Origin: Blasia pusilla
Lineage: Eukaryota > Marchantiophyta > Marchantiopsida > Blasiales
Direction of reading: 5' to 3'
Assembly (NCBI GenBank): GCA_050084515.1
Contig: CM114272.1
Location: forward strand, 32,054,001-32,118,000
Length of the DNA stretch: 64,000 nucleotides
The notes below the pieces were generated by a model. It saw nothing but the letters and a program-made list of their open reading frames with translations. It made no database searches and had not been told where the DNA came from. The stretch's first letter is position 1. Each line of letters begins with the position of its first letter. This document shows, piece after piece, positions 10,815-22,670 of this stretch. The position numbers were made by a program, and so were the translations under genes.

Positions 10815-11866
10815 GGCCCAGAGTACTCATCATGTTGGCCATGCCCTGTAAACTAGATTGAATTCATCCAGAATTTCCTTTTCAATGTTATAGAGACCCC
10901 TCAGTTGTCTTGTAGCCACTTATTACGGAATGCCTTGGACACCAGTTTCTGAGACTTGCCTTCCAATTTCGCCTTGTCATACTTAGCAGAAGCCTTGGTC
11001 AGATTCTTCACTCCTTCTGTACAAAATGTGGAAAGCTGTGTTTTCCTTCCTCAATAGCTACCTCCATGTACAGAACTCTTTTTCTGTTCGATTTTCCAGC
11101 TACATTTGTACCATAATTGAGAGGTTTTTCTTTTGGTAACCTAATTTTAATTCAGTTTCATAGCAATTTTGCTCATGTTATAAGCCTTATGAAACTGTAC
11201 GGTAAGTACCAAAGGTTATCAAATCTGCTCAATCATCTTTTCCTCTGTCTATCAAAGGCACAGCACATGTGAATGGTTTGTGCAGGTGATGAATCAGAAA
11301 TGAGTAAAAAAAATGGTTATCTTATTAGATGAGGGTTGGCTGGATATGCGACTCATATGCAAGAATCTTGTTCATGTGTAAACACACGATGACCTTTTTA
11401 ATTCATTTATGTAAGATCCCATGAGTTATGGTTGACTAGGCAGAGCCCTGCAATGGAGAAATTCTTCTAAGGTACATGCCAGGAAGGATGTCTTGAGTCT
11501 AGGAAAACTGGGAGGAAATAGGAGCCAGCTTTGAGAAATTGAGGTTCGGATAACTTGGTGGTGATTTTGGTACATCTGAGGGAGGGCATTTGGTGCGCTG
11601 CTAGATAGTAGACTTAGGGATGGGTGCAGAGAGTGGAAGAAGTGAAGAGGGTAACATATGAGAGGAGGGAGGATCATGTGTAGGGTGAGTGTTGACCAAA
11701 CGCAGTGTTGGCCTGGAGCTTCCAAGTGCCCCCTTCCTTTGACAACACTATCTACCTTATTTGATTGGGATCCCCAACACACGATACTTACACTTTGGGC
11801 TGTGAATATAGGCTATTGGTCGTGTTGAATGATTCTGGTTTTATATGCTCAGGAATATAGTGTAGG
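10815..11866. other. 3' flank of the WSS1-like gene
   Basis: The first 200-300 bases are probably 3' UTR. No protein family was recognised in the rest, and the frames on either strand look like chance. Confidence 0.5.
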
Positions 11867-12640
11867 CTATTGCGCTGTCGTGAACTTTGCACAGGTGATA
11901 TAGTGATTGGAGGTTTCATCGCCACTATCACCCAAGTTGCAGGACTCTAGCTGCATTCCCATCCTGCTTCTTTTGTGGTTCAAGGGAATCGCCCCCTGTC
12001 CTAAACTGAGCTTGAGTTGGGTTAACCCCCAAACATGACATCCCCTGCAAATAGTTCTGCAGTTTTCTGGTTCGGAATATACAATCGAGAGAGTAACGTT
12101 TGATATTTCCATGCCTTAATGTTGTTTTGGTTTGAGATTTCTCCCACTGATGTGGTTCTGGTGTGCACAAATGGTTTTTCCTTTTGCACCCATAGTTGGT
12201 TCTGTTTGGAGCTTTGTTGCTTGCCATTCCCGAACCCCGTTTGATGAAGATACTTCATAGGCCTCCTTTGGATCCAAGTAGTCCTCTTGAACCTTTTTTG
12301 TTCCAGATACTTCATAGATGTCCTTTGGATCCAAGTGGTCCCCATGAGCACTTCGGGATAGTGGCGGGTATCTAGTGCCTTTAGCGGGCTCTGCTTCTTC
12401 AACTTGGCGATGTCATGCTTGTCCTGAAGGGGCTCTACTCCAAGTTCTGATCTCACATCATCCTTGGTAGTTTACGAGGAAGCAGATACCTTATACAAAA
12501 TGTGATCAGCTCCATATCTCCAAGCATCTCCCGTCATCAGAGAAGGGATCCCATACAAAGACAAGTCGATGGCATGACCTGGCACTTTGCTTAAGATGTG
12601 ATGCATATCAATGGAGGAACATCATTAGGTAGTTCACCTT
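11867..12640 (-). other. unrecognised minus-strand frames with an internal duplication
   Basis: Overlapping frames of up to 144 codons lie on the minus strand. They include a duplicated DNA segment of about 57 bp: CACTTGGATCCAAAGGA, then a close copy reading TACTTGGATCCAAAGGA, at about 12,265-12,345. In one frame this gives DPKDIYEVSGTK followed by DPKEAYEVSSSN. The repeated, charged product could be a fragment of a transposon gag or host gene, but I cannot assign it. Confidence 0.25.
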
Positions 12641-13164
12641 CAGGTTATCTTTCTCCTTAGTCCGGTTCACCTTTATAATTCAATAACTCACTCACCAACT
12701 CAATACAACCAGCTGGTTTGTTGATCATCCACTACATTCGAAGGTCAAGACAAGTTACAACCCACAAACATATGGGTTCATTGCATCTGGGGTGATTATG
12801 GGCAATAATGTCTAGTGGAAGGTGTCTTCCTTGCGATTTCTCCAATAAGTAATTGACTACCAAGTTGAAGATAAAAAAACAAATTTTTTTCTCTTATTTT
12901 CAAAAATCCCAACCTCCCTTCTCGGCTTGTTATCCTCTTACGCAGGTCCTTCCCCACATTCCTCTTTCCTTTCTAGAGCTCATTGTTTCAATTGACCTTC
13001 ATCACATCATTTTGGGAAAATATAGTAAGTATCACATGTAATGTTGTTAGTATGGTGTTAAGGCGATTATAATGAATTTTGTCATTGTGTACATATGTTC
13101 TAGAATTTATAGAATTATGGATTTTAGACATGGATTTAAGTGGGTAGGAAAAGATTGTATCTAA
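12641..13164. other. AT-rich spacer, nothing recognised
   Basis: No coding, repeat or RNA signal was recognised between the minus-strand frames and the LTR-related block that begins at 13,165. Confidence 0.5.
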
Positions 13165-13281
13165 AACTTTGTTGAGGTGTTGTGTGGATAGATGCCGCTG
13201 CCAACATACAATGGCTAACATACACAAAAGTCTAAGGTCCATCTGACTATGAATCCTAACATATCTACACATGAATGGGGG
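13165..13281 (-). repeat. second copy of the copy C LTR start block
   Basis: Read on the minus strand, this block begins CATTCATGTGTAGATATG and ends near ATGTTGGCAGCGGCATC. It repeats, with scattered changes, the first 110 bases of the adjacent LTR at 14,165-14,275. It may be the start of a second LTR placed tandemly, or a duplicated LTR end. Confidence 0.6.
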
Positions 13282-13289
13282 TTGATGAA

Positions 13290-14288
13290 ATTTGAAATAT
13301 CCACTCAATGATATACACTACGTTAGCAATAAGAGATAGTATGTAATCAACTCTCAATGTATGTTATCTCGAAACAATCCTAGCCCACGCTTCAAGAGAA
13401 AATCCAAGCTTAATACATATAAGTTGCATTGTATCACAGATCCCAACGTGGGTTTGGTCTAATGATGATGAGCTCTGAATAAGTTTCATGCGAGGTATAT
13501 CCCCCGTGGGCACTTCCATTGGTGACTTGTATAGACAAGCATGGTTGCACAAAAAGGGACAAGTCCATCCCTAGGACGAAGATGCATTGCGAGAGGCGGG
13601 GCCTACATTTATAGTTCATGATGGAAGGCATGGCAAGGGCGAGTGGATTATTAAGGGGGGAGGGAGTGGAGGTGGAGATAGGAAGAAACACGAAAGTATG
13701 AAACACAAAGGCAAGTGGGAGGAATGAGAAAGAAGAGGAAGGTGGGGCCTATATGGATAAGTCCTTGCATAGGACGGGTGTCAGTCCACCAAAATGGACA
13801 TGTTCGGGGACACAAACTTTGTCCATATGCAACCTTGTACATAGGTAACTTCCTCTTAGTAGGTCACTAATGACCTAGAGTAAAGAAGGTACTAACTCCC
13901 TAACAACTGCTGGCATGGTCCTCTCATAAGACCAACTACTATTCAACTACCAACTAACCCTCGAACCCTATAGGCCCAAGTGGCTCCATACAAGGATGAG
14001 AGGATCAATCTCTCTAAGGTTGCCACTCCTTATAAAGGGAAGGATGATCTACGCTCATAGGCCATCTCATAAGAATAGGTCCCACATGAACTCTCAAAAT
14101 GGGGAATTTTAAGACCCCTCTAAGCCCTTAGTACTATCTCTCCCTACATCTCATCAAGTATGACAACGGTCGTGCGAATAGATATCGCTGCCAACATACA
14201 TTGACTGTCATCCCTAAACGTCTAAGATCTATCTGACTATGAATTGTAACATTTCTACACATGAATGACTAGACAGTCCCAAGCGCCC
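13290..14288 (-). repeat. 3' LTR of copy C, with an inserted MITE
   Basis: A G-rich polypurine-like tract (AAGGGGGCG on the minus strand) ends at about 14,290 and the LTR begins TGGGACTGTCTAG. Most of it matches 22,150-22,670 in the same orientation, as expected for an LTR pair. The match is interrupted here by a 298-bp MITE (13,540-13,837) that the other LTR lacks. The extreme start of the LTR is not present in the partner. Confidence 0.65.
13540..13837 (-). mobile_element. hAT-like MITE, copy 1
   Basis: The termini are CATGGTTGCA and TGCAACCTTG, an imperfect inverted repeat, and the element is 298 bp long. The flanks are TAGACAAG on the left and TACATAGG on the right, matching at 5 of 8 positions. 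The homologous empty LTR site near 22,425 carries a single TACATAGA, which supports an aged 8-bp target duplication. The interior matches copies at 19,684 and 20,829 in the opposite orientation. Confidence 0.75.
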
Positions 14289-14460
14289 CCTTAGTTGGTA
14301 GTTAGGTCCCTCTAACTCGATATAGTCTACAAAAAAATTCTAAATGCTATGCATCTTTACGTTGCTAAGATCAAGAGATCGGTTGCTATGTCGCCCCATC
14401 ATTAGTCACCTTCCTGCAATCCATAACATCAAGAGTCATCTTGTAGTTTATCTATCACAT

Positions 14461-14690
14461 CTATGTATATTTAGGACAAATCCAATGTCCCAGAGGAACC
14501 AAGTCAATAGGTGGCATCAAACACGACATATACCATCCTTGAGAACATCCATCACAAACTAGCATTGTGGCCGCTCTTCTAGCACACCCATATGACATAC
14601 ATCTCAAGCTTGATGGAACGACTGGCAAGATCGAATCAATACTCTTATCCACGTTCGGAAGATGACATGGTGCATGATTACGCACATGAT
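14461..14690 (-). pseudogene. integrase C-terminal tail with PHD-like finger, copy C
   Basis: The minus-strand frame runs from CHLPNVDKSID into a PHD-like finger: AATMLVCDGCSQGWYMSC, MPPIDLVP and a final WICPKY. It aligns with copy B at 49,950-50,150. The expected His reads Tyr (GWYMSC), and one cysteine of the first pair and the last cysteine read Tyr, so zinc binding is lost here. Two independently decayed copies with the same finger show that it belonged to the ancestor. Confidence 0.75.
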
Positions 14691-14879
14691 CTTTCCAAGC
14701 GGTACTATCATAACGCTCTAGAAAAAGGAATCATGAAGGTAAAATCTCCAACACTCATAGAATAGTGCGTCTCATCGTCACATCCAATGTTGTTGATGCC
14801 ATGTTTACTCTCCGTGTCCAACATCACTGCTAGTCCTATCCATGAACACTCTTGATGCTCACTTGCCATTAATTGGGCT

Positions 14880-15290
14880 CAAGTGTCGCCTAATAATGGG
14901 GCATTATCCAAAATTTAGGCTAGAGCAAGGGCTAGAGAACATCCATGAGTAGTTTGCAAGTGTCGTTGAACTCGCAACATCTCCCAAAATATGGCTGACC
15001 TTTTGTCCTATGAACCAATCCCCTGACCTGCCAAAGAATGACCTTGACTTGACCATCCTGCCACCACCAAATGTATTGGACCAACCCTATTCAAATCTTG
15101 TGCCCCCAACAACAAAATGTTGGTTGGCAACACAACATAATATCCCCTGACTGTAGACACTGGCAATAAATGAGAATACAACTAGACTAGTCTCCACACA
15201 TGGTGTAATAAGACTCTACGTGCAATTTCATCCCTCTCAATATACAAGTACTATTGTACTCATACTTTGGCATGCAACAATATAGCCAAA
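14880..15290 (-). pseudogene. DNMT3-like methyltransferase remnant, copy C
   Basis: Motif IV on the minus strand reads AGWSSQGHS near 15,037-15,066, so the catalytic Cys is replaced by Ser. A motif VI-like ILDNAPLLGD follows near 14,885-14,915, with ENV changed to DNA. The downstream part (motif VIII to X) is deleted. The match in order and spacing to copies A and B supports the call. Confidence 0.65.
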
Positions 15291-16603
15291 GTAGTACTAA
15301 TCCCTCAAAAGAGATCTAATATACTTACACCCTCCTTGGGATACCGCCACACAATCAATGTGGTGTCCAAGGATGTCAACTTCTCCACTCTTAGAGCAAG
15401 TGGTAACTGTATCCTGTCTTGCTTTAGAGCATATGATCGGCTCGTCTACACTCCTCTCCAAATCAATGCACGTCCTCCATAAAGTTGAAGAACTGTCGCT
15501 AATAGATGTAGTCACGCTTGTCATCGCATGCCACTCCTCAAGACTATCCTCTATAGGAATATCCTTTGCATGGGTGTTCCCCTCCAATAAATCTCTTGGC
15601 TAACATAGTGAGACGCAATAAGTTGCAATTGTTGTTGTGGTTGACTCTTGGAGTGAACTATGAAGTCTTCTTGCATATTGCATGGATAGTTGACTAGTTC
15701 ATCCCTCACCTGATTGCCATCAGGGTTGATAGGAGGCCATATCCTCCAAAATGTCAAGTGTGAACCCTAGGGAATACAATATATATAGTATCCCCTACCA
15801 AAACATCATAGAACTCATCCAACGTCACCACCGCTCACGTTTGCATGATTGCACTATAAATAGCCTAAGGATGGTTGGACTGAATCCTCACTACAATCTC
15901 ATCACAAGTCATATATTGTGTCGGGGATGTGCCTCCCAGTGAATTTTTAATCTTCAATGTACACGGAGTGATCTTACACTTCTGCAATCCCATCCCTTCA
16001 CATGCCACCTTCCCCAACATACGGGGTTGTGCTCATGAATCAAGAAGAACTCTCCCATAACTGCATGCCAACTCTCTATGGACCTTGTCCCAAGCATTTT
16101 CTCTAAGAGTACGTCTAGCACATCTCAAGTGCAAATCTTGGCATGAGAAGAGACAAACTCATCCCTCTCATAGAGCATCATTGCCAATTAGAAAACCTTA
16201 GCTGGCCGACCTCCACATATTACCAAGTCCCTAATTGTAAATAGTGGGACCCTGCCTAAAGCCGTCCCCACCTCTTGCAATATGCCAGTGCTGGGCCATG
16301 TTGAATATTATATAGCGTGGTAGACGTATTCGCTTGACATGCTTCTCTAATTGCATCTGCATTCACGACAAAAACACTCCTCAAAGGGCCTATGGGGATA
16401 ATCGATGCGGTCCGACAAGCTTCGGGCAATGTAAATAACTCAAGAAGTCTAGCGTGTCTCCCACCTTCTTCCCTCTTGGGGTCCAACTCCACATCCGATC
16501 CTTGTGGCTCAAAAGCTCTCACATTGACTCTCCTAATCATTGCATTGGTATCCACCTGTGCAATGTTGCAAAGCCGTCCCATACCTCCTCGATGACTCGC
16601 CAT
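15291..16603 (-). pseudogene. protease and linker region, copy C
   Basis: The protease end reads LDEFYDVLVGDTIY near 15,800, aligned with YDVLVGGAVLYPMGF of copy B. The linker reads EGNTHAKDIPIED near 15,560. An upstream 115-codon frame (16,256-16,603) lies where gag meets protease and has no equivalent in copy B, which is deleted there. Stops and shifts are frequent, and the retropepsin active-site DTG could not be placed. Confidence 0.5.
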
Positions 16604-17339
16604 ATCTTAGACATGGGCTTTAGGGCAGATCCAGAAGTTCACGCGTGTCATGCACCTAATGTAGATAAATTTTGGGTTGTCATAGTTTGAATGCGTTCCT
16701 CTAAGTGAGCAATCCTCACCATAGTTGCGTAAAATGAAAGTCCTCTACTTTCTTTGGCAGGTGGTGGGGCCCTACCTCCACCACGTCCTCAACCTCTCTT
16801 ACACCTCATCCTTGGCCACCTCCAAGTCCTCGACCTTCATGTAGGTGAAATTTAGAGTGGAGTTTGGAACATCTCCCACATGTGTGGAAATATCTCTTAC
16901 AATGATCACACTGAGAAAAGGATGACCGAACTTGGGTTGCCGTATATACAACTCGAGGTGCCACTTGCATTTCACTCTGATGTCAACAATCTCGCTGATG
17001 GTGTGATCCTCCGCATGTCTAACAAGAAAAAATTGAGCCTTGTTGCGCGACATAAGGCTGTATTGGTCATGGTCATGGCTTGCAATATCCTCCCATATCC
17101 CTCGGTCCCATGACTCGATCTCAAGTAGTGCACCATGACGTTGATGGAAACACCGTCACTCGTGTCATCTCCCTCGAAGATGATGTGTGTGTCATCAACA
17201 CTCTCTCCTCAAGTACGTTGAGCTCAATAGGATATGACGACAAAAATACATTCTAGCAAGTAGGCAAACCAATATGTAAGAGATTCACATCTTCATTCTC
17301 TACCGCAACTCCGGGTGTAGCATCATGTACTAAATTGCA

Positions 17340-17960
17340 TGTGCTTCTGTCACACCCTGAGTCAATGTGATAAACTTTCAAAGCCATGCATAGGCCTCCC
17401 GTAGACTCTCCCTCGCTATTTTTTGAAACTCATAAATCGACTTTGGGTTGTTGGTCCTCACCCATTGGTAGATCCTTCCTAACTTTTGGACGAACTCAAC
17501 CAACGGGTTGAACGTGGGTGATACTCAACTGGTCCCAATCGTAAGAGTAGGGTGAAAAACTACTCCAAGTGTAACCTCGGTGCAGATAGTGCGTACAACC
17601 ACAACTATCACATTATACTTCACACGCCCAATGAGGGACACATATGTTGGAGACCAAAATTATCTCCACGCCTCGATTTTCGCCTCATGGAGAATTCAAA
17701 ACTCGTGATAATCATCCATGGAAGGGCCTTGTAGATGCTTAAAAAGTCCCTTCCACTCCATGAAGGGATTGAATCTCTTTTGGTTTTGCATCCTCTATGT
17801 ATTTATTGTGCGCCTACTCCCCTTGAACGTCAATCTCTAGTCTTGCAAAAGTGTACGTTCATTAGGACATGCTCTCACTGTAGATCTGCACCCAAACACA
17901 CTCATGTTAGTCTGGTCTAGTTCAATCAGCCTTCCAACCCACCGAGTTCTCAACTCGGCA
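17340..17960 (-). pseudogene. gag capsid remnant, copy C
   Basis: The minus-strand reading near 17,520-17,340 gives RESLREAYAWL and a final TLTQGVTEA, matching copy B gag (GESLREAYTRWLQ and NVTQGMTEA at 45,150-45,217). Further upstream, MDDYHEF can be pieced together near 17,690. Several frameshifts are present. Confidence 0.65.
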
Positions 17961-19683
17961 CTTCATCAAGTTCAACCTTCCTAGTTCCTTACTTCCCAAC
18001 ACAGGAAATTCTTCTGAGACTTGGGATTGGCTTTCTGTATAGTCCAAGCCCCTAAAACGGCGTTTGCACCCATAGCGATCCCAACAGTCCGATGGACCTC
18101 GCGTGAGTCCCTACTTGAGATCCAACTAAATGAGTCGCGGGTTGAAATCCAATGGTGGCCTCCGAAATCCATGCTCTTGGTTTGCCCCGCGGCGCCCCAA
18201 AGTGGGGTTTGAGTCCCAAACACTCTTGGAAACCTTACCCTTACTAGTACTTCTAGGGTTATCCGCCCTCCCCCTATCTTTTGGGAAGAGACTCTCCCAA
18301 CTCACGTACACTATGAGGAGTTGGGTTTTGGGCCCCTCTTTTTGGCCCTCAACCCAACTCCCACTACCATTTTTTTTGGGAAGTTTCTCAGCCTCTACTC
18401 GTACATTTGCCGAGATCTTTGGTGCATTGGAACTGGATTTGCATAATATTTCCAATTACATCTTACTTGTCCCAAACGCATCTTGGAACTAAAAGTTATG
18501 GTCCAAAATATAGTCAAAATCCCAAACGCTAGTCACGTTCCCAATCCGGTTCTCACCTAGAGGTTCTCACCTCTTTGGCAACCTTTCTTCCTAGACTTGA
18601 CTCCTCTCAAGTGTTGGTTCACATTTGGTTCAAGTTTCCTAGTCGCGATCATAAACACATGAAACGCTCAACCTTGTTTATGTCTCATATCTAGTTTCTC
18701 CTTGAAGAGACCTCACCATCTAGCAAACCATCCTAGCGGAAGCCCACTAGAGTTCTAATGTTCTGCTTGCCGTTCGTTTGGTTATGAGTATCACTAAAAT
18801 ATCAAACCAATTTTTGAACTCCTTAATAAAATCATCCAACTTGATGGTTCCCACCATGCGTGAGAATTGCAAGGTCCCCTCGTGGACCCATAGTTATCGC
18901 AATCATACATGCCACACAACTCTGGTGGTGACGACACTACGTGGTCTCTTGGATAGCTTATAATCCCTTGACATCCCCTCTAGAGCAAATAAAATTTGCA
19001 ATTGATGTGGTTCCTTATGTGGAAACCCTCGATACCTAGCCCCAATCCTTATAATCCTCCACCACTCCTACCACTACCATGCTTCCCAAAACTTTATGGA
19101 TACGTCATGGTGAACTTGCAAACTTATCTAGCTCCCAAGCCACTAAGTTTGCACTAGATAATGCCCAAAATTTGGACATGCCCCTACCTACATTACTCAA
19201 GACCAACACTAGGCAAATAGCACGCACGCTTAGTCACCTACGACTAGTGTGGTATGAATCCATGCATCCCACCAAAGTTCCCTACAATAGCTACGGTAGT
19301 GCCTTGTACTCACCAATGTGCTAACAAGAATGTGTGTCACCTACGTCTCCGCTATCACCCAAAAATCATCCCTCAATCATCCTCATAAGTATCAAGGGAA
19401 ATGGGTAAATATCCCTGTCCATGACTCCTAATCATCACTTCATTGTGGGTGTGTTGGTAATACAACAAGCATAAGAACTCTGTAGTTGAGCCCACCTTGG
19501 AGGAATAGAATGGGGATGGATGACCTAGAAGTTATCATGTATTTTCACCAACAACTTGCCAAGTCCTTACGCCCACCAATAAGTTGGCGCCTCGCGCCTT
19601 CAGTGCCTCTCAAATCCACTCGTACATCTTCGACGAAGGTGTGCAAGTACCTTGAAGTCTCTAAAAACGGAGATACTTGTAAT
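17961..19683. other. probable leader region of copy C, no gene recognised
   Basis: Lying between the gag remnant and the upstream LTR of copy C, this stretch should include the element leader and later insertions. Short frames on both strands do not match known proteins. No primer binding site was identified. Confidence 0.4.
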
Positions 19684-20001
19684 CAAAGTTGCATGTGGAA
19701 AAATTCGGTGTCCACAGACATATCCATGACTTACGTTCGTCCTATGGAAGGACTTACCCATGTGGGCCCCACCTCCCCCTTCTTTCTCACTCCCGCCACT
19801 TGCCGTCATATTTCTCACTTTCCCATTTCTTCCTCCCCCTACCTTCACTTCCTCCCCCCTTATTACCTTGCCTTGCCTTGCCTTCCACCATAAGCTATGA
19901 GTGTGGGCCCCATCTCTTGCAATCCATGTCCGTGGAAATGTCAAGACTTGATTGTCCATGTCTATCCTAGGGAAGGACTTGTCCGTTTTTATGCAACCAT
20001 G
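19684..20001 (+). mobile_element. hAT-like MITE, copy 2
   Basis: It begins CAAAGTTGCATG and ends TGCAACCATG, 318 bp, and is about 70-80% similar by eye to the copy at 20,829. The flanking octamers (CTTGTAAT and TGCGTGAT) match only at 4 positions, so the target duplication is not convincing. Confidence 0.65.
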
Positions 20002-20069
20002 TGCGTGATTCACCAACCTCATCTCCCGCTCACTTCTCCGCTACGTCAGGTTAACAAAAGATTGAGATG

Positions 20070-21230
20070 GGAAATTGAAACTTGAGTTCCAAAAGCATGG
20101 ACGATGGATCCAATGGGAACTTCAATTCACATTGCATTCTACTCCGGATTGAATTTCCAACTCACCAAAATCTTGGAGGAAAATGCCTTCACCTAAAAAA
20201 GCGTTGGAATTGGAACTTGAGTTCCAATGGCTCAGTGCTTTCTCCTTCCTTTCTAACCACATAGAAGAGTGAAAAAATAGAAACTTGAGTTTCGATTGCT
20301 CACTTCTTCCTCTCTGCGTCGCATGCCAAGCCCCACATGAAAGAGCCATGGAATAGGAACTTGAGTTTTGATTCCTCCCTCCTTCCTCTCTACACCATGC
20401 TGCAACTATACAGTCTCTCCAACTTTACCTTGTAGGTGCGCGTCAAAGTGGAATTGCAAGTTGATTTCCAATTACGGTTACTATCCTCTCCACCTCCCTG
20501 TAGAGCGGACCACAACAACGAAGAGCCGAATTGGGACTTGAGTTCCAATTTCCTCCTTCACTTCACTATCCCCTACGCCGCACCTCACCACCATACAATT
20601 CAGACACTTTCTTGTGACCGAATTGGAACTTGAGTTTCTATATCCTTTGCTGCCATATTACCCCTATCACGCCGCGTTGTCGAGATGATCGCCATGCCTT
20701 GGCTCAATTGCGCTCAAATTGGAACTTGAGTTCCAAATCTCTTTGTAGCTCCCTTGTCAGCCCCGTTATGCCCCGTTATGCCGCGTTTTGCCGTGTCACA
20801 CCCTAGACACCTTTGCACAGTCGAGGGGCAAGGTTGCATGTGGACAAAGTTCGTGTCTGTAAATATGTCCATGTTTGTGGACTTATGTCCGTACTATGGA
20901 AGGAATTTTCCATGTGGGCCCCATCTTCCCCTTCTTTTTCATCCCCCCTACTTGCATCCATATTGTGCACTTTCCTGTTTCTTCCTTCCTCCACCTCTAC
21001 TCCCTTCCCCCTTATTGGTGGTTATTGCCCCGCCCACCCTTGCCTTGCCTTCCACCACCAGCTATGAGAGTAGGCCCCACCTTTTACAATCCATGTCCGT
21101 GGAAATATCCACACTTTTCCGTCTATATCCGCTTGAGGGATGGACTTGTCCGTTTTTTTGCAACCATGTCGAGGGGTATCGCCGCTCAACAGTTGTTGAA
21201 TCGGAACTTTAGTTCCAATTCCCTCTTCCG
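20070..21230 (+). repeat. degenerate tandem array around a GGAACTTGAGTTCC palindrome
   Basis: The core GGAACTTGAGTTCC is self-complementary apart from its centre. Copies of varying quality occur near 20,077, 20,116, 20,208, 20,279, 20,356, 20,452, 20,531, 20,624, 20,718 and 21,202. Spacing is mostly 70-96 bases, with variable C/T-rich sequence between. The gap before the last copy is explained by a MITE inserted at 20,829-21,168. Confidence 0.75.
20829..21168 (+). mobile_element. hAT-like MITE, copy 3, with perfect 8-bp target duplication
   Basis: Termini CAAGGTTGCA and TGCAACCATG form a 10-bp imperfect inverted repeat, and the element is 340 bp. TCGAGGGG lies immediately before (20,821-20,828) and after (21,169-21,176), a perfect 8-bp target-site duplication. 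Eight-base duplications and CA/TG ends are hallmarks of hAT transposons. The interior does not code for a transposase. Confidence 0.88.
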
Positions 21231-22149
21231 TCACTCTACTCTTGGAGTGGCTCGTGGAAGGGCTCCACTCCACTCCACTAGCTCTGTAGATATCAGACCT
21301 AGATACGATCCAATAACATCTCCAAAATAGTTGCGCTAGTTCCTATATACTAGCGGCATCCCAACATGTTCAATCTCTCACAAAAGGAAATCTACAGCAC
21401 GCAACGCCTTCCTTGGCTTTTTTGAACCATGTCCACTAGAAAAGGCTATCAGAATTTAAATTTTGATACCTCATGAAGCAATTCCAATGCCGCTCTCCTG
21501 CCCTTCCCACACCAATGATCCGCTCTACTCACAAAATCTATGCGGTGGTGGGGAATCTTTTCTGAATCTTCCTTAAACGAGCTCTATTTCTGGTCTCATT
21601 TTCACTATTATATTCAAAATTTTGCACTTGTTTCAATGGAAAACTCATATTTCAAAAAATCTTGCACAATAAAATACAATTCTTCCCAGCTCACTTTTGC
21701 TCCTTGATTATCTTCTTGGCCAACTTCCACCTAGTTTTGTCTAAAATCAAGGGAGTCTTCCTCAAATTCAGCAATGGAGTGCCCGCACACTTTGTGATTT
21801 CCCCACACTCAATCACGTTAGGAGGGATACTGATTTCTCCATTATATTGAGCTTAAGAACTTTGTACCTATAATTTGATCTCAATTGCCCCAATCTTGAG
21901 CAACTCCATAAAAATTGAGAAGCCTTCCCCTGTTCAATCTTTTAGAATCTGCTACATTTCAATAGATTTATCAATTCTGAAATCTCCCTTTGATTTCAAA
22001 AATTCATCTATCCCATGTACTTCAACGTGGTCAAGATATGCTAGCTTGCATTTCCTACAAATCTATGATACCTCACTTGTGGTCCACGTGTGAAATTGAG
22101 TATCTTTTTCTCCTACTATTGAGAAGTAGTGCGCATCTTCCGTAGATGT
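21231..22149. other. spacer inside copy C, nothing recognised
   Basis: Lying between the palindrome array and the upstream LTR of copy C, this stretch has only short frames. No domain was recognised. Confidence 0.4.
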
Positions 22150-22670
22150 AAAATGTGACGTTGATGAAATCTGCAAGCAGCTATGCTTTTCCAAGTATCC
22201 ACTCAATGATATAAATTGCGGTAGTAAGATAGTGTGCAATGAACTCTCAATATGTGTGATCTCGAATCAAACCTAGCCCACTCTTCAAGAGATAATACAA
22301 GCTCAATACATGCAAGCTGCATTGTATCATGGATCCCAATATGGGTTTGATCTAAGGACGATAAGCTCTAAATAAGCTTCATCCAAGGTATGCCCCCTTG
22401 GGCACTTCCATTAGGGGTCTGTATACATAGATAACCTCCTAACAGGTCACCAACAACTTTGAGTACACAAGGTACTAACTCCATAACAAATACACACATG
22501 GTCCTCTCATAAGATCAACTACTAGGGTCAACCTCTCCAAGGTTAATCTACGCTTGTAGGTCAACCTCCTAAGAGTAGGTCACACATGACCTCTCAAAAT
22601 AAGGAAGTACAAGACCCCTCTAAGGCGTCGGTACTATCTGCCCTACGTCTCATCTACCATGGCAGGGGTC
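22150..22670 (-). repeat. upstream (5') LTR of copy C, partial
   Basis: The plus-strand sequence from about 22,196 (TATCCACTCAATGATATA) to 22,670 matches 13,297-13,545 and 13,846-14,165 in the same orientation, skipping exactly the MITE at 13,540-13,837. It is therefore the LTR partner and preserves the empty insertion site. The outer 120 bases present at 14,170-14,288 are missing. Confidence 0.7.

Larger units (their letters stand above)
14289..17960 (-). mobile_element. Ty3/gypsy DNMT-bearing retrotransposon, copy C (internally deleted)
   Basis: Read on the minus strand, the order is gag capsid remnant (about 17,900-17,340), protease region (about 16,600-15,750), linker (15,590-15,300), methyltransferase remnant (15,290-14,880), integrase tail and PHD-like finger (14,790-14,461), then polypurine tract and LTR. 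Reverse transcriptase, RNase H and the integrase core are missing: the sequence jumps from methyltransferase motif VI directly to the integrase tail. Every frame is broken. It retains a protease section that copy B lacks. Confidence 0.8.

Noticed and set aside
11426-11782. 118-codon minus-strand frame downstream of the WSS1-like gene
   Set aside because: No recognisable domain, composition typical of reverse-strand noise in UTR-like DNA, and no start context or conserved motif.
19600-20022. 140-codon minus-strand frame overlapping MITE copy 2
   Set aside because: The same interior in the other MITE copies does not keep the frame open, so it is not a conserved product.
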